Shown here piece by piece: positions 53,201-61,902 of a stretch of DNA of 64,000 bases. The position numbers and the translations under genes are program-made. A model generated the notes under the pieces. That model worked only from the letters and a program-made list of their open reading frames with translations, searched no databases and was not told where the DNA came from. Source of the stretch: Salinispora oceanensis (GTDB lineage Bacteria; Actinomycetota; Actinomycetes; Mycobacteriales; Micromonosporaceae); NCBI RefSeq assembly GCF_000383575.1, contig NZ_KB911579.1, forward strand, positions 5,169,424 to 5,233,423, given 5' to 3'. Numbering within the stretch: the first letter of the stretch is position 1; each line of letters starts with the position of its first letter.

Positions 53201-56036
53201 GACGCAGCAGCTCCAGGCTGGTCTCCTCGGCGCGGCCACTCTCCGACGCCGTTGGCGCGACGGCGGGGTCGGCCGGACCGTTGCCGCGTACTGCGGTGCC
53301 CTCAGGCAGGTGCAGGGTGGGTGCCGACTCACACGGACTGGCGAAGAAACGGAACTCCTGCCCCAGCTCTAACGGCCGTACCAGTCGGTCGTGAAAGAGG
53401 ATCCCGTCTACTGGGGCGGCGCCCAGGACGAAGGCAGCACCAGCCACCCGGAGCAGTCCGACTATGGATTCGTCGTCGGTGTCCAGCGCTATCGCCGGGA
53501 CATCGGTGGCAGCCGCGGCCAGCCCGGAGAGCACCCTGCCGGGACCAACCTCGATGAAGAGGTCAACCTCCTTGGCGGCCAGGGCGACCGCCTGGCTGAA
53601 CAGCACGGGGTCGGTGATCTGCCGGTGCAGCAATTTCACCACGTCGGTGTCCGGGGCAAGCTCCTCCCCGGTGACGGTGGAGATCACCGACCCGGCCACC
53701 CGGTCGAACCGCTCCCCCGCCAGTGCCTCTCGGAGGGCGTCCGCAGCAGGTGCCACCAGGCTGGAGTGGAAGGCGTGCGACACCGACAGCGGGGTGGCCC
53801 GCAGCCCGTCGGCAGTTGCCCGCTCGCAGGCCTGCCCGACCGCCGCCACCGTACCCGCCACCACGGTGTGTTCGGAACCGTTGTGGGCAGCGATCACCAC
53901 CGGCAACCCGGCGATCAACCCGGCGACCCGCTCGGCCGATGCGTTGAGGTCGGCCATCGTCCCGGACGCGCTGTGCTCCCCCATCGTCCGGCCACGAAGC
54001 CGGGCGATGCGCAGCAGCGCCTCGTCCTCGATGGCACCAGCCCAGTGCAGCGCGGCGATCTCACCGAGGCTGTGTCCGACGGCCACGCTGGCATCCAGCT
54101 TCAACAACGACAGGGCACGCAGGCCGGCCAACGCACCGGTGACGATCCGGGGTTGCGCCACCTCGGTGGCGACCATGTCACCGCCAACGGGCAGGCCGGC
54201 TCGCTCGTACACCTCGGCGACGTCGGAGAATCGGCGTCGTAGGGCACCACCGGAGGTACCCCGTCCGGAGCCCTGCCCCGGGAAGAGGTAGCCGATCCGG
54301 GCAGCAGGGCCGCGTACGTGACCGAGCAGGCACCGGCCATCGGGGCTGACCAGCCGCACCGTGTTGGCGTCCAAAGCGTCGCAGACCCGGCGTAGCTGCC
54401 GCTCGGCGTCCGCCGGGGAGGTGACCACCACGGCCGCCCGGTAGGGCAGATTCCGCAGTTCACGGTGCAGGGTCGCGGCGAGGTCGGCGAGTTGGGCGTA
54501 GGAGACGGTGGGGGCGAACTCCACCAACCGGCCGAGCCGCTCGCGCAGTTGGGTCGGGGACGCCCCGTCAACCAGAAGCAGCTCCGCGTCCTGAAGCGAG
54601 GTGGCGAGGTTGCGCGACCGGCTGTCCAGCCGGGTCGACCGGCGGGGCCGGTCGCCGGCGAGCACGATGTGGGTGTTGATGCCGCCGAAGCCCATGGCGG
54701 TGACGCCGGCGCGTAAGGGCACCTCCCGTGGCCAGGGCTCCGCCTGGCGCAGGGCCCGCAGGGCCTCGCCGTGCTCAGTGAACACCTCGTGCGGCTCTAC
54801 ACAGCCGACGGTCGGGGGCAGGATCTCGTGGTGCACGGCCATCGCGGCCTTGATCAGGCCAGCGACCCCGGCGGCGGCCTTGGTGTGGCCGATCATGCCC
54901 TTGATCGAGCTGATCGCGGCGGGTGGGGCGTCGGGGTCAGCGGCACGTCGGGCCAGCGACAACGCATTCAGCTCGGTGGCGTCGCCGACGGCGGTGCCGG
55001 TACCGTGGCCCTCGAAGAGTCCAACCGTCTCGATACCGAAGCCGGCCCGGTCGTAAGCCCGGCGCAACGCGAGTTGGTAGCCGCTGATCTCGGGCCGGGT
55101 GATGCCGCCCTTGCCGTCGGAGGAGATGCCCCAGCCCGCGATGGTGGCGTAGGTCCGGTGTCCGGCACGGTTGGCGTCCGACTCCCGCATCAGCACGACC
55201 ATGCCGCAGCCCTCACCGGGCCAGAAGCCGTTGGAACCGCGGTCGTACACCCGCATCTCGTGTCGGGCAAGCGCGCCGGTCTTGGCGAACCCGATGATCT
55301 CGAAGGGGTCGATGGAGAGGTCCACACCCCCGGCGATCGCCACGTCGACCTCGCCGTCAACGAGGGTCTTGCAGGCGGTGGCGACGGAGAGCAGGGACGA
55401 CGAGCAGGCGCCGTCCACCGTGTAACCTCCACCGTTGAAGTCGAAGTAGTTACAGATCCGGCCGGCGATGGTGTTCGACAGTCCGCCGGCGAGGGTGTCC
55501 TCGTCCACTGGTGGGAACGGGCCTTTGAAGGTCGCCTCGAAGTCAGCCAGAAAACCGCTGAGCTGGTCGTCGTCCCAGTCCTGCTCCTTGAGCGCGGCGG
55601 CGACCATGCGCCGGATGTAGGGCCAGCGCAGCCGGAGCTGGTTGGCGCGGGAGAACTCCCCGGTGAGGGTGTTTCCCACCACCACGCCGGTACGTTCCCG
55701 GGGCAACCCCTCGCCCATCGGGAACCCGGCGTCGGCCAGGGCCGACGCCGCCATGTCCAGTGCCAGCCAATGGGTCAGGTCGGTGGAGCGGTAGGTGCTC
55801 CCGGCGATCTTGTAGGCGACCCGATCGAACTCGTATCCCTCGATCACCGCAGCGTTGGGGGAATAGAACTTGTCCGGGGTCGTGGCGTCCGGGTCCCAGT
55901 AGTCGTCGAGACTCATCCGCTCCGGGGGCAGCCGGCGGAACGCGCGTCGGCCGGCGAGAGCGTTCTCCCAGAGCTCTCGTGGGTTTGTGGCGTCCGGGTA
56001 CCGGCACGCCATCCCGACCACAGCGATCCTGGTCAT
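50214..56036 (-). CDS. pksE: Enediyne iterative polyketide synthase, PKSE
   Basis: A 1940-aa iterative type I synthase with the PKSE domain order. The ketosynthase has Cys211 (VDGACSSSLL), His344 (FEGHGTG) and His384 (IGHTKAA). An acyltransferase-like region follows with Ser656 (GHSLGE), and the carrier domain Ser is near 973 (DDLHLSSI). The ketoreductase has TGGGKGI (about 1208) and Tyr1352, the dehydratase His1482 (LEDHRLDGNLLF), and the C-terminal phosphopantetheinyl transferase ASHTSG, ACDMEL and WAAIECLRKAG (about 1879). It builds the linear polyene precursor of an enediyne core. Nothing looks truncated. Whether the product is 9- or 10-membered cannot be told by eye. Confidence 0.97.
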   Translation of the reverse strand: MTRIAVVGMACRYPDATNPRELWENALAGRRAFRRLPPERMSLDDYWDPDATTPDKFYSPNAAVIEGYEFDRVAYKIAGSTYRSTDLTHWLALDMAASALADAGFPMGEGLPRERTGVVVGNTLTGEFSRANQLRLRWPYIRRMVAAALKEQDWDDDQLSGFLADFEATFKGPFPPVDEDTLAGGLSNTIAGRICNYFDFNGGGYTVDGACSSSLLSVATACKTLVDGEVDVAIAGGVDLSIDPFEIIGFAKTGALARHEMRVYDRGSNGFWPGEGCGMVVLMRESDANRAGHRTYATIAGWGISSDGKGGITRPEISGYQLALRRAYDRAGFGIETVGLFEGHGTGTAVGDATELNALSLARRAADPDAPPAAISSIKGMIGHTKAAAGVAGLIKAAMAVHHEILPPTVGCVEPHEVFTEHGEALRALRQAEPWPREVPLRAGVTAMGFGGINTHIVLAGDRPRRSTRLDSRSRNLATSLQDAELLLVDGASPTQLRERLGRLVEFAPTVSYAQLADLAATLHRELRNLPYRAAVVVTSPADAERQLRRVCDALDANTVRLVSPDGRCLLGHVRGPAARIGYLFPGQGSGRGTSGGALRRRFSDVAEVYERAGLPVGGDMVATEVAQPRIVTGALAGLRALSLLKLDASVAVGHSLGEIAALHWAGAIEDEALLRIARLRGRTMGEHSASGTMADLNASAERVAGLIAGLPVVIAAHNGSEHTVVAGTVAAVGQACERATADGLRATPLSVSHAFHSSLVAPAADALREALAGERFDRVAGSVISTVTGEELAPDTDVVKLLHRQITDPVLFSQAVALAAKEVDLFIEVGPGRVLSGLAAAATDVPAIALDTDDESIVGLLRVAGAAFVLGAAPVDGILFHDRLVRPLELGQEFRFFASPCESAPTLHLPEGTAVRGNGPADPAVAPTASESGRAEETSLELLRRLAAERAELPMEMVHDSSQLLDDLHLSSITVGQLVNQAAQHLQIPTAQTPTNFATATVGQLAETLDQLTRSGVGAPGEQPGPMLVNGVADWCRAWSVELEEVPMPARSGAVSSGRWQLYATDGHPLAEPLQHALQEGGVGEGVLVCLPERCAEADLQVALAGARAAINTAAGRFVLVQQGAGAAGVAKTLRLEAPQVRTTIVDIRPEPGAVDRVVQEVAATTTFSEVHYDEAGRRRVPTLRVLPVRAERNVPVLGPEDVLLATGGGKGITAECALALAVDSGAALAVLGRSDPADDSELAANLDRMRDAGVRVHYARADVADAEQVRQAVADVVDAVGSVTAVLHGAGRNEPAALTGVTMETLRRTFAPKIDGLRSVLEAVAGDRLKLLVTFGSIIGRAGLSGEAHYAVANDWLAELTEEFGRRHPQCRALCLEWSVWSGVGMGERLSVVETLSRDGITPVTPDQGVQLLRRLVADPQVPAKVVVSGRVEGVDTVRRTRPELPLLRFVDRPLVWYDGVEMVVETELNPATDRYLEDHRLDGNLLFPAVFGMEAMAQAAAAVVGRVETPVIEQAEFLRPIVVPPQGRTLIRIATLVVEEGVVDAVIHSAETDFAAAHFRVRLRFTELPAPAGPPDEVPAGLPAVPLNPALELYGDTLFQGGLFQRLRRYHRAAARHVDAVVAAVADTRWFAEYLPATLLLGDPGVRDALMHGNQVCVPDGTLLPAGIDRLYVAGPRLSGDEELRYCAVERSRDGDTYVYDIALRSADGVVVERWDGLRLRAVRKKDGRGRWVAPLLGSYLERSVGDLVGAEVAVTVVPHSAAVQPETSDRADEWLRERRAITAVAAGHSLGHPVQVNYRPDGRPELRDGRQLSASHTSGLTLAVVAERTVACDMELVRERDESVWQGLLGPLSELARLVATDTDESYHASATRIWAAIECLRKAGLSHRAPLTLLRSDRPGWQLFGSGHLRIATLVATVRELTEPVVFAILTEGQH

Positions 56037-56129
56037 AAGATCTCCTCTGAATTTTGCGGTAGTAGTCGGCGGTCGACAGGATGGCCACGAGGTTCGCTCT
56101 GCGGTCTGGCGAGTCCCTCGCCGCTGACC

Positions 56130-57092
56130 TCAGCGCCGTGCCTGGAACTCCGCGGCAATCGCCCGTCGCCACCGCTCGTAGGCGGGGACCGGGTCGGACT
56201 GGTCGCGGGGGATGGTGGCGTCGGTCACCTTGGCTGCCTCCGCCGGCGTCATGCCGCAAAACACCGCGACGGCCAACTCGGTGTGTGGGACAACCAGGCC
56301 AGCCCGGACCCGGGCACCGGCGCCAAAGGCACTACCCTGGGCCACCGCGCCACGGTGATCGCCGGAACGCTCCCAGAAGCGGACCAGTTCCGTCTCGGTG
56401 GCACCGCCGGCGTAGGTGGCCGCCAGGCCAGCGCCCGCGTACAGGTCGGCGCGGCGTTCCGCAGAAAAGCCGGCGATCATTTCCGTGACGCGGTCTGCGT
56501 CGGTGCCGCCGATGAACCACATGGCCCGACCGATGCCCTGATCGATCACCCGGCCGCCGTAGTCGGTTGGTCCAGCCGCTGGCCAGGGAAAGGTGTGGTG
56601 TCGGTGTTGACGATGCACGTACTTCTCAGTGTGGAAGTACGCCTGGTGGAACCCGTAGCCATCAAGGACCAGCCAGCGCAACAGCGGGTCCGGCGCGTAG
56701 AGCTGGCCCCAGCGAAACCGCGGTAGCCGCGCCATGGCCCAACCCACTCCGACGTACGCCATGTAGACGTGCCCGTTGCCCCGGCCGTCGAGCAGGGCTG
56801 GCACGTGCCGAGGTCGTCCCGGGCGCAGCCCGTCCCGGACTGCGAAGCCCATCGCGGCGCCCTCGTACGCGAAGCCACGAAAGCGGATAGGAATGGTCTC
56901 CAGACGGGCTTCGACGGTGGAGATGTTCGGCCCCTCGGCGGCATACCCGTAGCCGGCCAGAAAGGAGGAGCCGACGGTCTCCAGCAGCGTCCGCGATGCT
57001 TCATCCTTGACGTGGAAGCCACGGACGTCCAGCTTGGTCTGGGAAATGTTCGGCGTCAGAATCCTGCGACGCAGACCACGAAGGTTCTGCAT
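56130..57092 (-). CDS. unbL: UnbL (E3-like), DUF1702-family enediyne protein
   Basis: A 320-aa DUF1702 protein, the UnbL/SgcE3 family that accompanies PKSE genes. Visible conserved blocks are GYGYAAEGPN, FAYEGAAMGFAV, LVLDGYGFHQAYFHTEKYV, YGGRVIDQGIGRAMWFI and YAGAGLAATYAGG. Function is not established. The ATG at 57092 follows GGGGGCAAGGTGCCA; a GTG two codons earlier is possible. It begins the unbL-pksE-E10-E6 operon; a terminator-like hairpin with U-tract lies just upstream. Confidence 0.93.
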   Translation of the reverse strand: MQNLRGLRRRILTPNISQTKLDVRGFHVKDEASRTLLETVGSSFLAGYGYAAEGPNISTVEARLETIPIRFRGFAYEGAAMGFAVRDGLRPGRPRHVPALLDGRGNGHVYMAYVGVGWAMARLPRFRWGQLYAPDPLLRWLVLDGYGFHQAYFHTEKYVHRQHRHHTFPWPAAGPTDYGGRVIDQGIGRAMWFIGGTDADRVTEMIAGFSAERRADLYAGAGLAATYAGGATETELVRFWERSGDHRGAVAQGSAFGAGARVRAGLVVPHTELAVAVFCGMTPAEAAKVTDATIPRDQSDPVPAYERWRRAIAAEFQARR

Positions 57093-57112
57093 TGGCACCT
57101 TGCCCCCAAAAA

Positions 57113-57134
57113 GAGTGGGCGTGACGACCCACTC
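57113..57134 (-). terminator. Intrinsic terminator-like hairpin in the unbL leader
   Basis: On the minus strand GAGTGGG, an 8-nt loop and CCCACTC are followed by TTTTT, then GGGGGCAAGG, the ribosome site of unbL. It either ends transcription from the decayed upstream gene or, if the unbL promoter is farther upstream (TTGTCA and CATATG spaced 17 nt are candidates), acts as a leader attenuator. Confidence 0.65.
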
Positions 57135-57259
57135 ACATATGGCCGTCTAATTAGATGATGACAACGGCCTTCGTCGTCATGTTCTTCAACCGTGCGGACC
57201 TAGTCGATGTCCGATCACATTCGACGCCGCCCGAGGTGCTGGGGACCCTGCGTTCCCGG

Positions 57260-58003
57260 TCAGGCCCGGGCCGCGTCGGCGGGCACAAGGTGGGTGCGGA
57301 GCTGGCGGCGCCACACCTCGTACGCCGGCAGGCCGGGCTCAGCGGCAACGGAGACGACGTCGCTGGCGAGTCGCGCCGCATCCGCCACCGACCGGTCGCC
57401 CAACGCCCACATGGCGACCTCGCTGTGCTCCGGCACGTACCCCGCATGGCTGCGCGCCTTGGCCGCGAACGCCGTCCCCTGGGCAAGATCACCGAGGTGC
57501 TGTCCGGCGGAGTGGCGGATCGCGGCCAGGTCGCTCGGAGTGCTACCCCCGGCAAAGGTTGCCGCGAGGCCAACCCCGCTCCACAGGTCGCCGTGCCGCT
57601 GCTCGGCGAAGGCGTGCACAGCGGCGCTGACATCGGCAGTGCGCCCTCAGTGGATGAACCACAACGCGCGGCCGACACCCTGGTCCACCGCCCGGGCGAA
57701 ATAGTCTGGGCGGCCCTGCCACGGGTACGCCCGAAGGCGTTCCTGCCGGGTGACGTACCGCTCGACCTCGAAGTACGCCCGATCGAAGCCGTAGCCATCC
57801 ACGGCCAGCCAGGTCATCGTCGGTGGCACACAGGTCAGGGACGTCAATGCCCCACTCGAAGCCGCAGATGACCGACTGCGGGACCACCGCCAGCCGCCGG
57901 GTAACCGGCGACGGCTCCCGGGAAAGCCGCGTCCAGCGAAGGTGACCTCAGCCAGCGACGGCGACATGAGCAGGCGGCGCACCGAACCCAGCACGCTCGA
58001 CAT
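57260..58003 (-). pseudogene. Second DUF1702/UnbL-like gene, decayed
   Basis: MSSVLGSVRRLLMSP at 58003 begins a DUF1702 protein. After about 30 residues a large deletion and frameshifts follow (SVICGFEWGIDVPDL reads in another frame). The original frame resumes with TWLAVDGYGFDRAYFEVERY and FARAVDQGVGRALWFIH, then hits an in-frame TGA near 57648. Beyond it the same frame continues as GRTADVSAAVHAFAEQRHGD, VGLAATFAGG and a normal C-terminus. It aligns with unbL throughout. The gene cannot make a full protein. It is upstream of and in the same direction as unbL. Confidence 0.8.
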
Positions 58004-58341
58004 GGCAGTCTCCCTGTCGGTACGACATCTTCCGCCGGATTCGGCGGCGTCTCTATCGTCCGGGCCGCCCCGGCGTACGTCCTCTTCTGCGTTGCGCACC
58101 CTCGGAGAAGGCCTGCCGGTACGGCGGGAAATGCGGCTTCCACACACCTGCCTCCGCAAAGAAAAAGGTGCACCTCTGACCGGCCCCATCGATGATGCAG
58201 TGATTGGGCATCGCATCCGCCGACCAATTCAAACCCCTTCATCTCTCCCTACTTCTTCATCAACGCACAAAAGGGAACGAAGCTGCCGGGAATGACCGTG
58301 GCTTCAACGGATGCACGTCAAACAGAGACGAAGGGAACGCC
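58004..58341. other. 338-bp divergent intergenic region
   Basis: The divergent region between the decayed unbL paralog and the DUF5987 gene should carry promoters for the rightward operon. A stretch of AAAGAAAAAGG lies near 58158-58168; no clear consensus promoter or operator was seen. No coding potential beyond leader frames. Confidence 0.4.
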
Positions 58342-58911
58342 ATGCAGACGGAAAACCCCGACTCCGAGCAGACCCGGGTCATGACGCTCGAAGCGTTTGC
58401 CGACACTATTGTTCCGGGTCGGAAACGCTCACCTGACGACCGGGCGATCGCTGGGGTCTCGACTGACGGTGGCGCCGTCGCCAGCGGGGCGCTGGCCCTG
58501 CTGGAGGATCCGGCCAGCGGATTCGCCGCGGCCCTCGCACCGCTGAGCGAGGCGCTGAACTCACACGCCGCGAGCTACGCCGAGTCGCATGGCCTGCCGC
58601 TCACCCCCGGTACGCCGCCGTTCGTGGCCCTCTCCTACGACCACCGCACCGCCCTGCTCAGCGACCTGCTGAAGCCAGGGCACCCCGAGCAGGAGATGTG
58701 GGTGGGATTGGCGCTCTTCAGCAATATGGCCTTCGACAGCGCGGCGCACATCGGCGTCCACGAGGCTCTTGCCGCCGGGCATCCGGGCCTGCTGGCGATC
58801 GGCATCGCCCGGCCCGATGACGACGGCCTCTGGCGCTTTCCCGAGCACTCCTACGGCCGTCCCCTAGCGCCCCTACACCCCGAAACCGTTCCCTCCGGGA
58901 GTCCCGCATGA
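58342..58911 (+). CDS. DUF5987-family protein, E8-like partner of the GMC oxidoreductase
   Basis: A 189-aa soluble protein resembling the gluconate dehydrogenase subunit 3 class: MTLEAFADTIVPGRKRSPDDR at the start, a helical core and a C-terminal PDDDGLWRFPEHSYG block. It overlaps the next GMC gene by 4 nt (ATGA), as a small subunit should. Size and pairing resemble SgcE8, which precedes SgcE9 in C-1027; similarity was not computed. The ATG at 58342 follows AAGGGAACGCC. Confidence 0.8.
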   Translation: MQTENPDSEQTRVMTLEAFADTIVPGRKRSPDDRAIAGVSTDGGAVASGALALLEDPASGFAAALAPLSEALNSHAASYAESHGLPLTPGTPPFVALSYDHRTALLSDLLKPGHPEQEMWVGLALFSNMAFDSAAHIGVHEALAAGHPGLLAIGIARPDDDGLWRFPEHSYGRPLAPLHPETVPSGSPA

Positions 58912-60542
58912 GCAATACCGCCAGCACCGACGTAGTGATCATCGGCAGCGGGTTCGGTGGCGCCATACCCGCCTACCACCTGGCTGCCGGTGGCGCGAAG
59001 GTGGTGGTTCTCGAACGTGGACCGTGGCTGTCCGCCGAGGAGTTCGACCACGACTTCAAGCTCGGTTCCTCGTACACCCGCATCTTCGACTTCACTGTCG
59101 GCGACGGGATGAGCCTGCTCGGCGGCAACTGCGTCGGCGGAGGCAGCGTCGTCTACTTCGCCACCATGCCCCGCGCGCCACGGTTCGTCTTCGAGCGCCG
59201 CGGCAGCATCGGCCAGCGGATGTGGCCGGCGGCCATCACCCGGGACAGCCTGGATCCCTGGTACGACCGAGCGACCGAGGCCCTGCCAGTCACGAAGCAG
59301 AGCTGGGAGAACATCCCCTACGCTGGCGGCCTTTTCGCGGCGGCCTGTGCGCACGCCGGCCGGACCGCCAACCCGGTGCCCTCGGCGGTCGACGTAGACA
59401 TGTGTACGAACTGCAACTGGATGATGGCCGGCTGTCGCTTCGACGCCAAACGCTCGCTGCTGCTGAACTACCTGCCGGCCGCTCTTGCCCACGGTGCCGA
59501 GGTCCGCCCGCTGCACGAGGTGCAGCACCTGTCGCGCACCGACGACGGTGGCTACCGGGTGCACTACCGGAACGTTGACGCCGAGGACTACCGAATCCTG
59601 CACGACAGCGGCACGATCGACGCCAAGATCGTAATCGTCGCGGCGGGTGCCGGCGCCACGCCCGTGATCCTGCAGCGCTCCGAGCCGACCCTCGGCGCCA
59701 TGCCCCCCGCCGTCGGCCGCTACTTCTCCAGCAATGGTGAGCGGCTGAACACCGCCGTGTTCGACGAGGACCGGGTCCGCGAGGTGCTCGGTCTGTCCCG
59801 ACCCGGTGGCAAGGCGTACGCCGCCAACCAGATCGGCCGCGGACCGACCGTGGCATCCTGGGATCGACTCGACGGAAACCTGCCCGAGTTCGAGCGCTAC
59901 TCCCTGGAGCAGCTCTACTTCCCGCCCGGCCTCGGCACCATCCTCGCCCAGGTACCCGACGCGACCGGACCGAGCTGGTTCGGCCTGGAGAAGAAGGAGA
60001 TGATGCGTCGCTGGCAATCCTGGTTGACCATCTTCACTATGTCCGAGGACGACAACGAGGGTGTCTTCGGGCCACCACCCACCACTGGAAACGCCGACCG
60101 CATCTCCCAGCAGATGCTCGGTCGTGGGCCACTACGCTACCGCCCCACCCCGAACACGCTGCGCGGCTGGGCCGCCTCCGACGCCGACGTCAAGGACATC
60201 CTGGAGCGCGATGGGCTGGCTCGGGTAACGCCGTGGACCAACGATGTCGTCGGCGCGTACACCGTGCATCCACTCTCCTCCTGCCGGATCGGTGACAACC
60301 CCGAGACGTCCGCCTTGGACGACCGGCACGAACTGCGGCAACACCCAGGAATCTTCGTCACCGACGGTTCCGCGGTACCCGGTGCCCTGACGGTGAACCC
60401 GGCCCTGACCATCGCCGCACTCGCCGAACGGGCCATGCCCGGCATCATCCGGGCCGCGCAGGAACGCGGCGTACGGGTCACCTACGGCGGATCCTTGCCG
60501 GAGGGTTCCAGCGGAACCGTGCCGGCGACCGCTGTCAGCTGA
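58908..60542 (+). CDS. GMC-family FAD oxidoreductase, E9-like
   Basis: A 544-aa oxidoreductase with VIIGSGFGGAIPAYHLAAGG for FAD binding, GGNCVGGGSVVYFA, and the C-terminal HPLSSCRIGD and TVNPALTIAALAER motifs of the GMC/cholesterol-oxidase-like fold. There is no signal peptide. In enediyne loci E9 has this size and family (SgcE9 about 545 aa) and is thought to act on the core, but the reaction is not established. A cholesterol-oxidase role is less likely given the neighbours. Confidence 0.88.
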   Translation: MSNTASTDVVIIGSGFGGAIPAYHLAAGGAKVVVLERGPWLSAEEFDHDFKLGSSYTRIFDFTVGDGMSLLGGNCVGGGSVVYFATMPRAPRFVFERRGSIGQRMWPAAITRDSLDPWYDRATEALPVTKQSWENIPYAGGLFAAACAHAGRTANPVPSAVDVDMCTNCNWMMAGCRFDAKRSLLLNYLPAALAHGAEVRPLHEVQHLSRTDDGGYRVHYRNVDAEDYRILHDSGTIDAKIVIVAAGAGATPVILQRSEPTLGAMPPAVGRYFSSNGERLNTAVFDEDRVREVLGLSRPGGKAYAANQIGRGPTVASWDRLDGNLPEFERYSLEQLYFPPGLGTILAQVPDATGPSWFGLEKKEMMRRWQSWLTIFTMSEDDNEGVFGPPPTTGNADRISQQMLGRGPLRYRPTPNTLRGWAASDADVKDILERDGLARVTPWTNDVVGAYTVHPLSSCRIGDNPETSALDDRHELRQHPGIFVTDGSAVPGALTVNPALTIAALAERAMPGIIRAAQERGVRVTYGGSLPEGSSGTVPATAVS

Positions 60543-60606
60543 GGACGTGCCGTGGGCCGGCGGCGCAAGGCCACCGGCCCCAGCGTCCGGTTCGAGGAGG
60601 GAACTC

Positions 60607-61734
60607 ATGGGCCGATGGCTGGCTCGGGCGACTAGTCGAACGATGCTGACCCACATCCGACACGTCACCCCGGTCCCGCCGAACACCGCCACCGGGGCCG
60701 TCGCCGAGGTCTACCGCCAGCTCGCCACCGACTTCGGCGTCTACGCACCGCCGGTCGTGCTGCACTCCCCCGCGCCCGAGGCGCTGCGCGCCTGCTGGGC
60801 ACTACTGCGGGAGACGCTGCTGGCCGACGGGCTGGTCTCCCGGCGGGCCAAGGAGGTGGTGGCCGAGGCGGTGTCGCTCGGTAACCGCTGCCCGTACTGC
60901 GTTGACGTGCACGGGGCGGCGGCCACCGGGCTGATCGACCGTCCCGGGAGGCATCCCGTGGACCGAGATCCGGCCGCCGACCCGGAACTGGAGGCGCTGG
61001 CGGAGTGGGGACGGCGCAGCGGCGAGCCGTCCGACCGCCCGAGGCCGCCCTTTCCCCTCGCATACGGACCGGAGCTGATCGGTGTGGCAGTGGTCTTCCA
61101 TTACCTCAACCGAATGGTGCATGTGTTTCTCCAGGAGTCGCCGTTGCCGGCCACCTCGGGCCCGGTCCGCAAGGTGGCCCTCCGGATCGCCAGTCGGGTG
61201 ATGGGGGGACTGGCCGGGGTCGGGGCCGCGCCGGGCCGGTCGGTGGACCTGCTACCACCGGCCCCGATCCCGGCGACGCTCGGCTGGTCACTCGGGCAAC
61301 CGCACATCGCCGCAGCGATGGCACGGTCAACGCGGGCCGTGTACGCCGCTGGGACGCAGGTGCTGCCGGAGCGCATCCGGGCCCTGGTGCTGGCAACGGT
61401 CGCCGACCCGCCCGCAACGACCCTAGCCGCCGGTGCGTTCTTCGACGCGGCGCTCACCGCGCTACCCCCTGACGAACGGCCCCTCGGTCGGCTGGCGCTG
61501 CTGACCGCGCTCGCCCCGTACCGCGTTACCGCCGGTGACATCACGGCCTGTCGGGTCGCCGGTGCCGATGACCGCACGCTGGTCCTGGCGGCCGCATGGG
61601 CGAGCCTGAACGCCGCCCATCTCATCGGCGCCGGGCTGGACAACGATCTGACCGCGCACATGGACGGTCTCGGAACGGAGGCGAAAGGTGAGCCCGGATC
61701 GAGCGGGGATGGCGGTCCGCACAGCGGGAGATGA
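60607..61734 (+). CDS. Carboxymuconolactone decarboxylase/AhpD-like protein
   Basis: A 375-aa protein with an AhpD-type domain: ATGAVAEVYRQLATDF and the redox motif CPYCVDVHG (near residue 100). The C-terminal half repeats a helical AhpD-like layout without Cys. Such proteins reduce peroxides or bind small molecules; a role in the enediyne pathway is plausible but unproved. The ATG at 60607 follows GGAGGGAACTC. It is downstream of the GMC gene with a 64-nt gap. Confidence 0.82.
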   Translation: MGRWLARATSRTMLTHIRHVTPVPPNTATGAVAEVYRQLATDFGVYAPPVVLHSPAPEALRACWALLRETLLADGLVSRRAKEVVAEAVSLGNRCPYCVDVHGAAATGLIDRPGRHPVDRDPAADPELEALAEWGRRSGEPSDRPRPPFPLAYGPELIGVAVVFHYLNRMVHVFLQESPLPATSGPVRKVALRIASRVMGGLAGVGAAPGRSVDLLPPAPIPATLGWSLGQPHIAAAMARSTRAVYAAGTQVLPERIRALVLATVADPPATTLAAGAFFDAALTALPPDERPLGRLALLTALAPYRVTAGDITACRVAGADDRTLVLAAAWASLNAAHLIGAGLDNDLTAHMDGLGTEAKGEPGSSGDGGPHSGR

Positions 61735-61902
61735 CGTCGCTCGTCCCGCGCGCCGATGATGAAGGCAACCGAAATGCCAAGGCAACGACTGATTTCCCCT
61801 TACCCGCCCGGACTCCGAACCCGGCGGCAGCCGTCCCTGGTATCGCCCGGTCGCGTACCGCACATCGGGCCCAGGGTGTCGCAGCAGCGAGAGGATGAGC
61901 GC

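Noticed and set aside
51354..53372. A 672-residue frame antisense to pksE
   Set aside because: No domains; the opposite strand has all PKSE motifs.
58908..60542. Cholesterol oxidase for the sterol pathway
   Set aside because: The GMC protein has no signal peptide, lies 43 kb from the sterol genes, has no KstR box and is coupled to an E8-like gene, so E9 is the better call.
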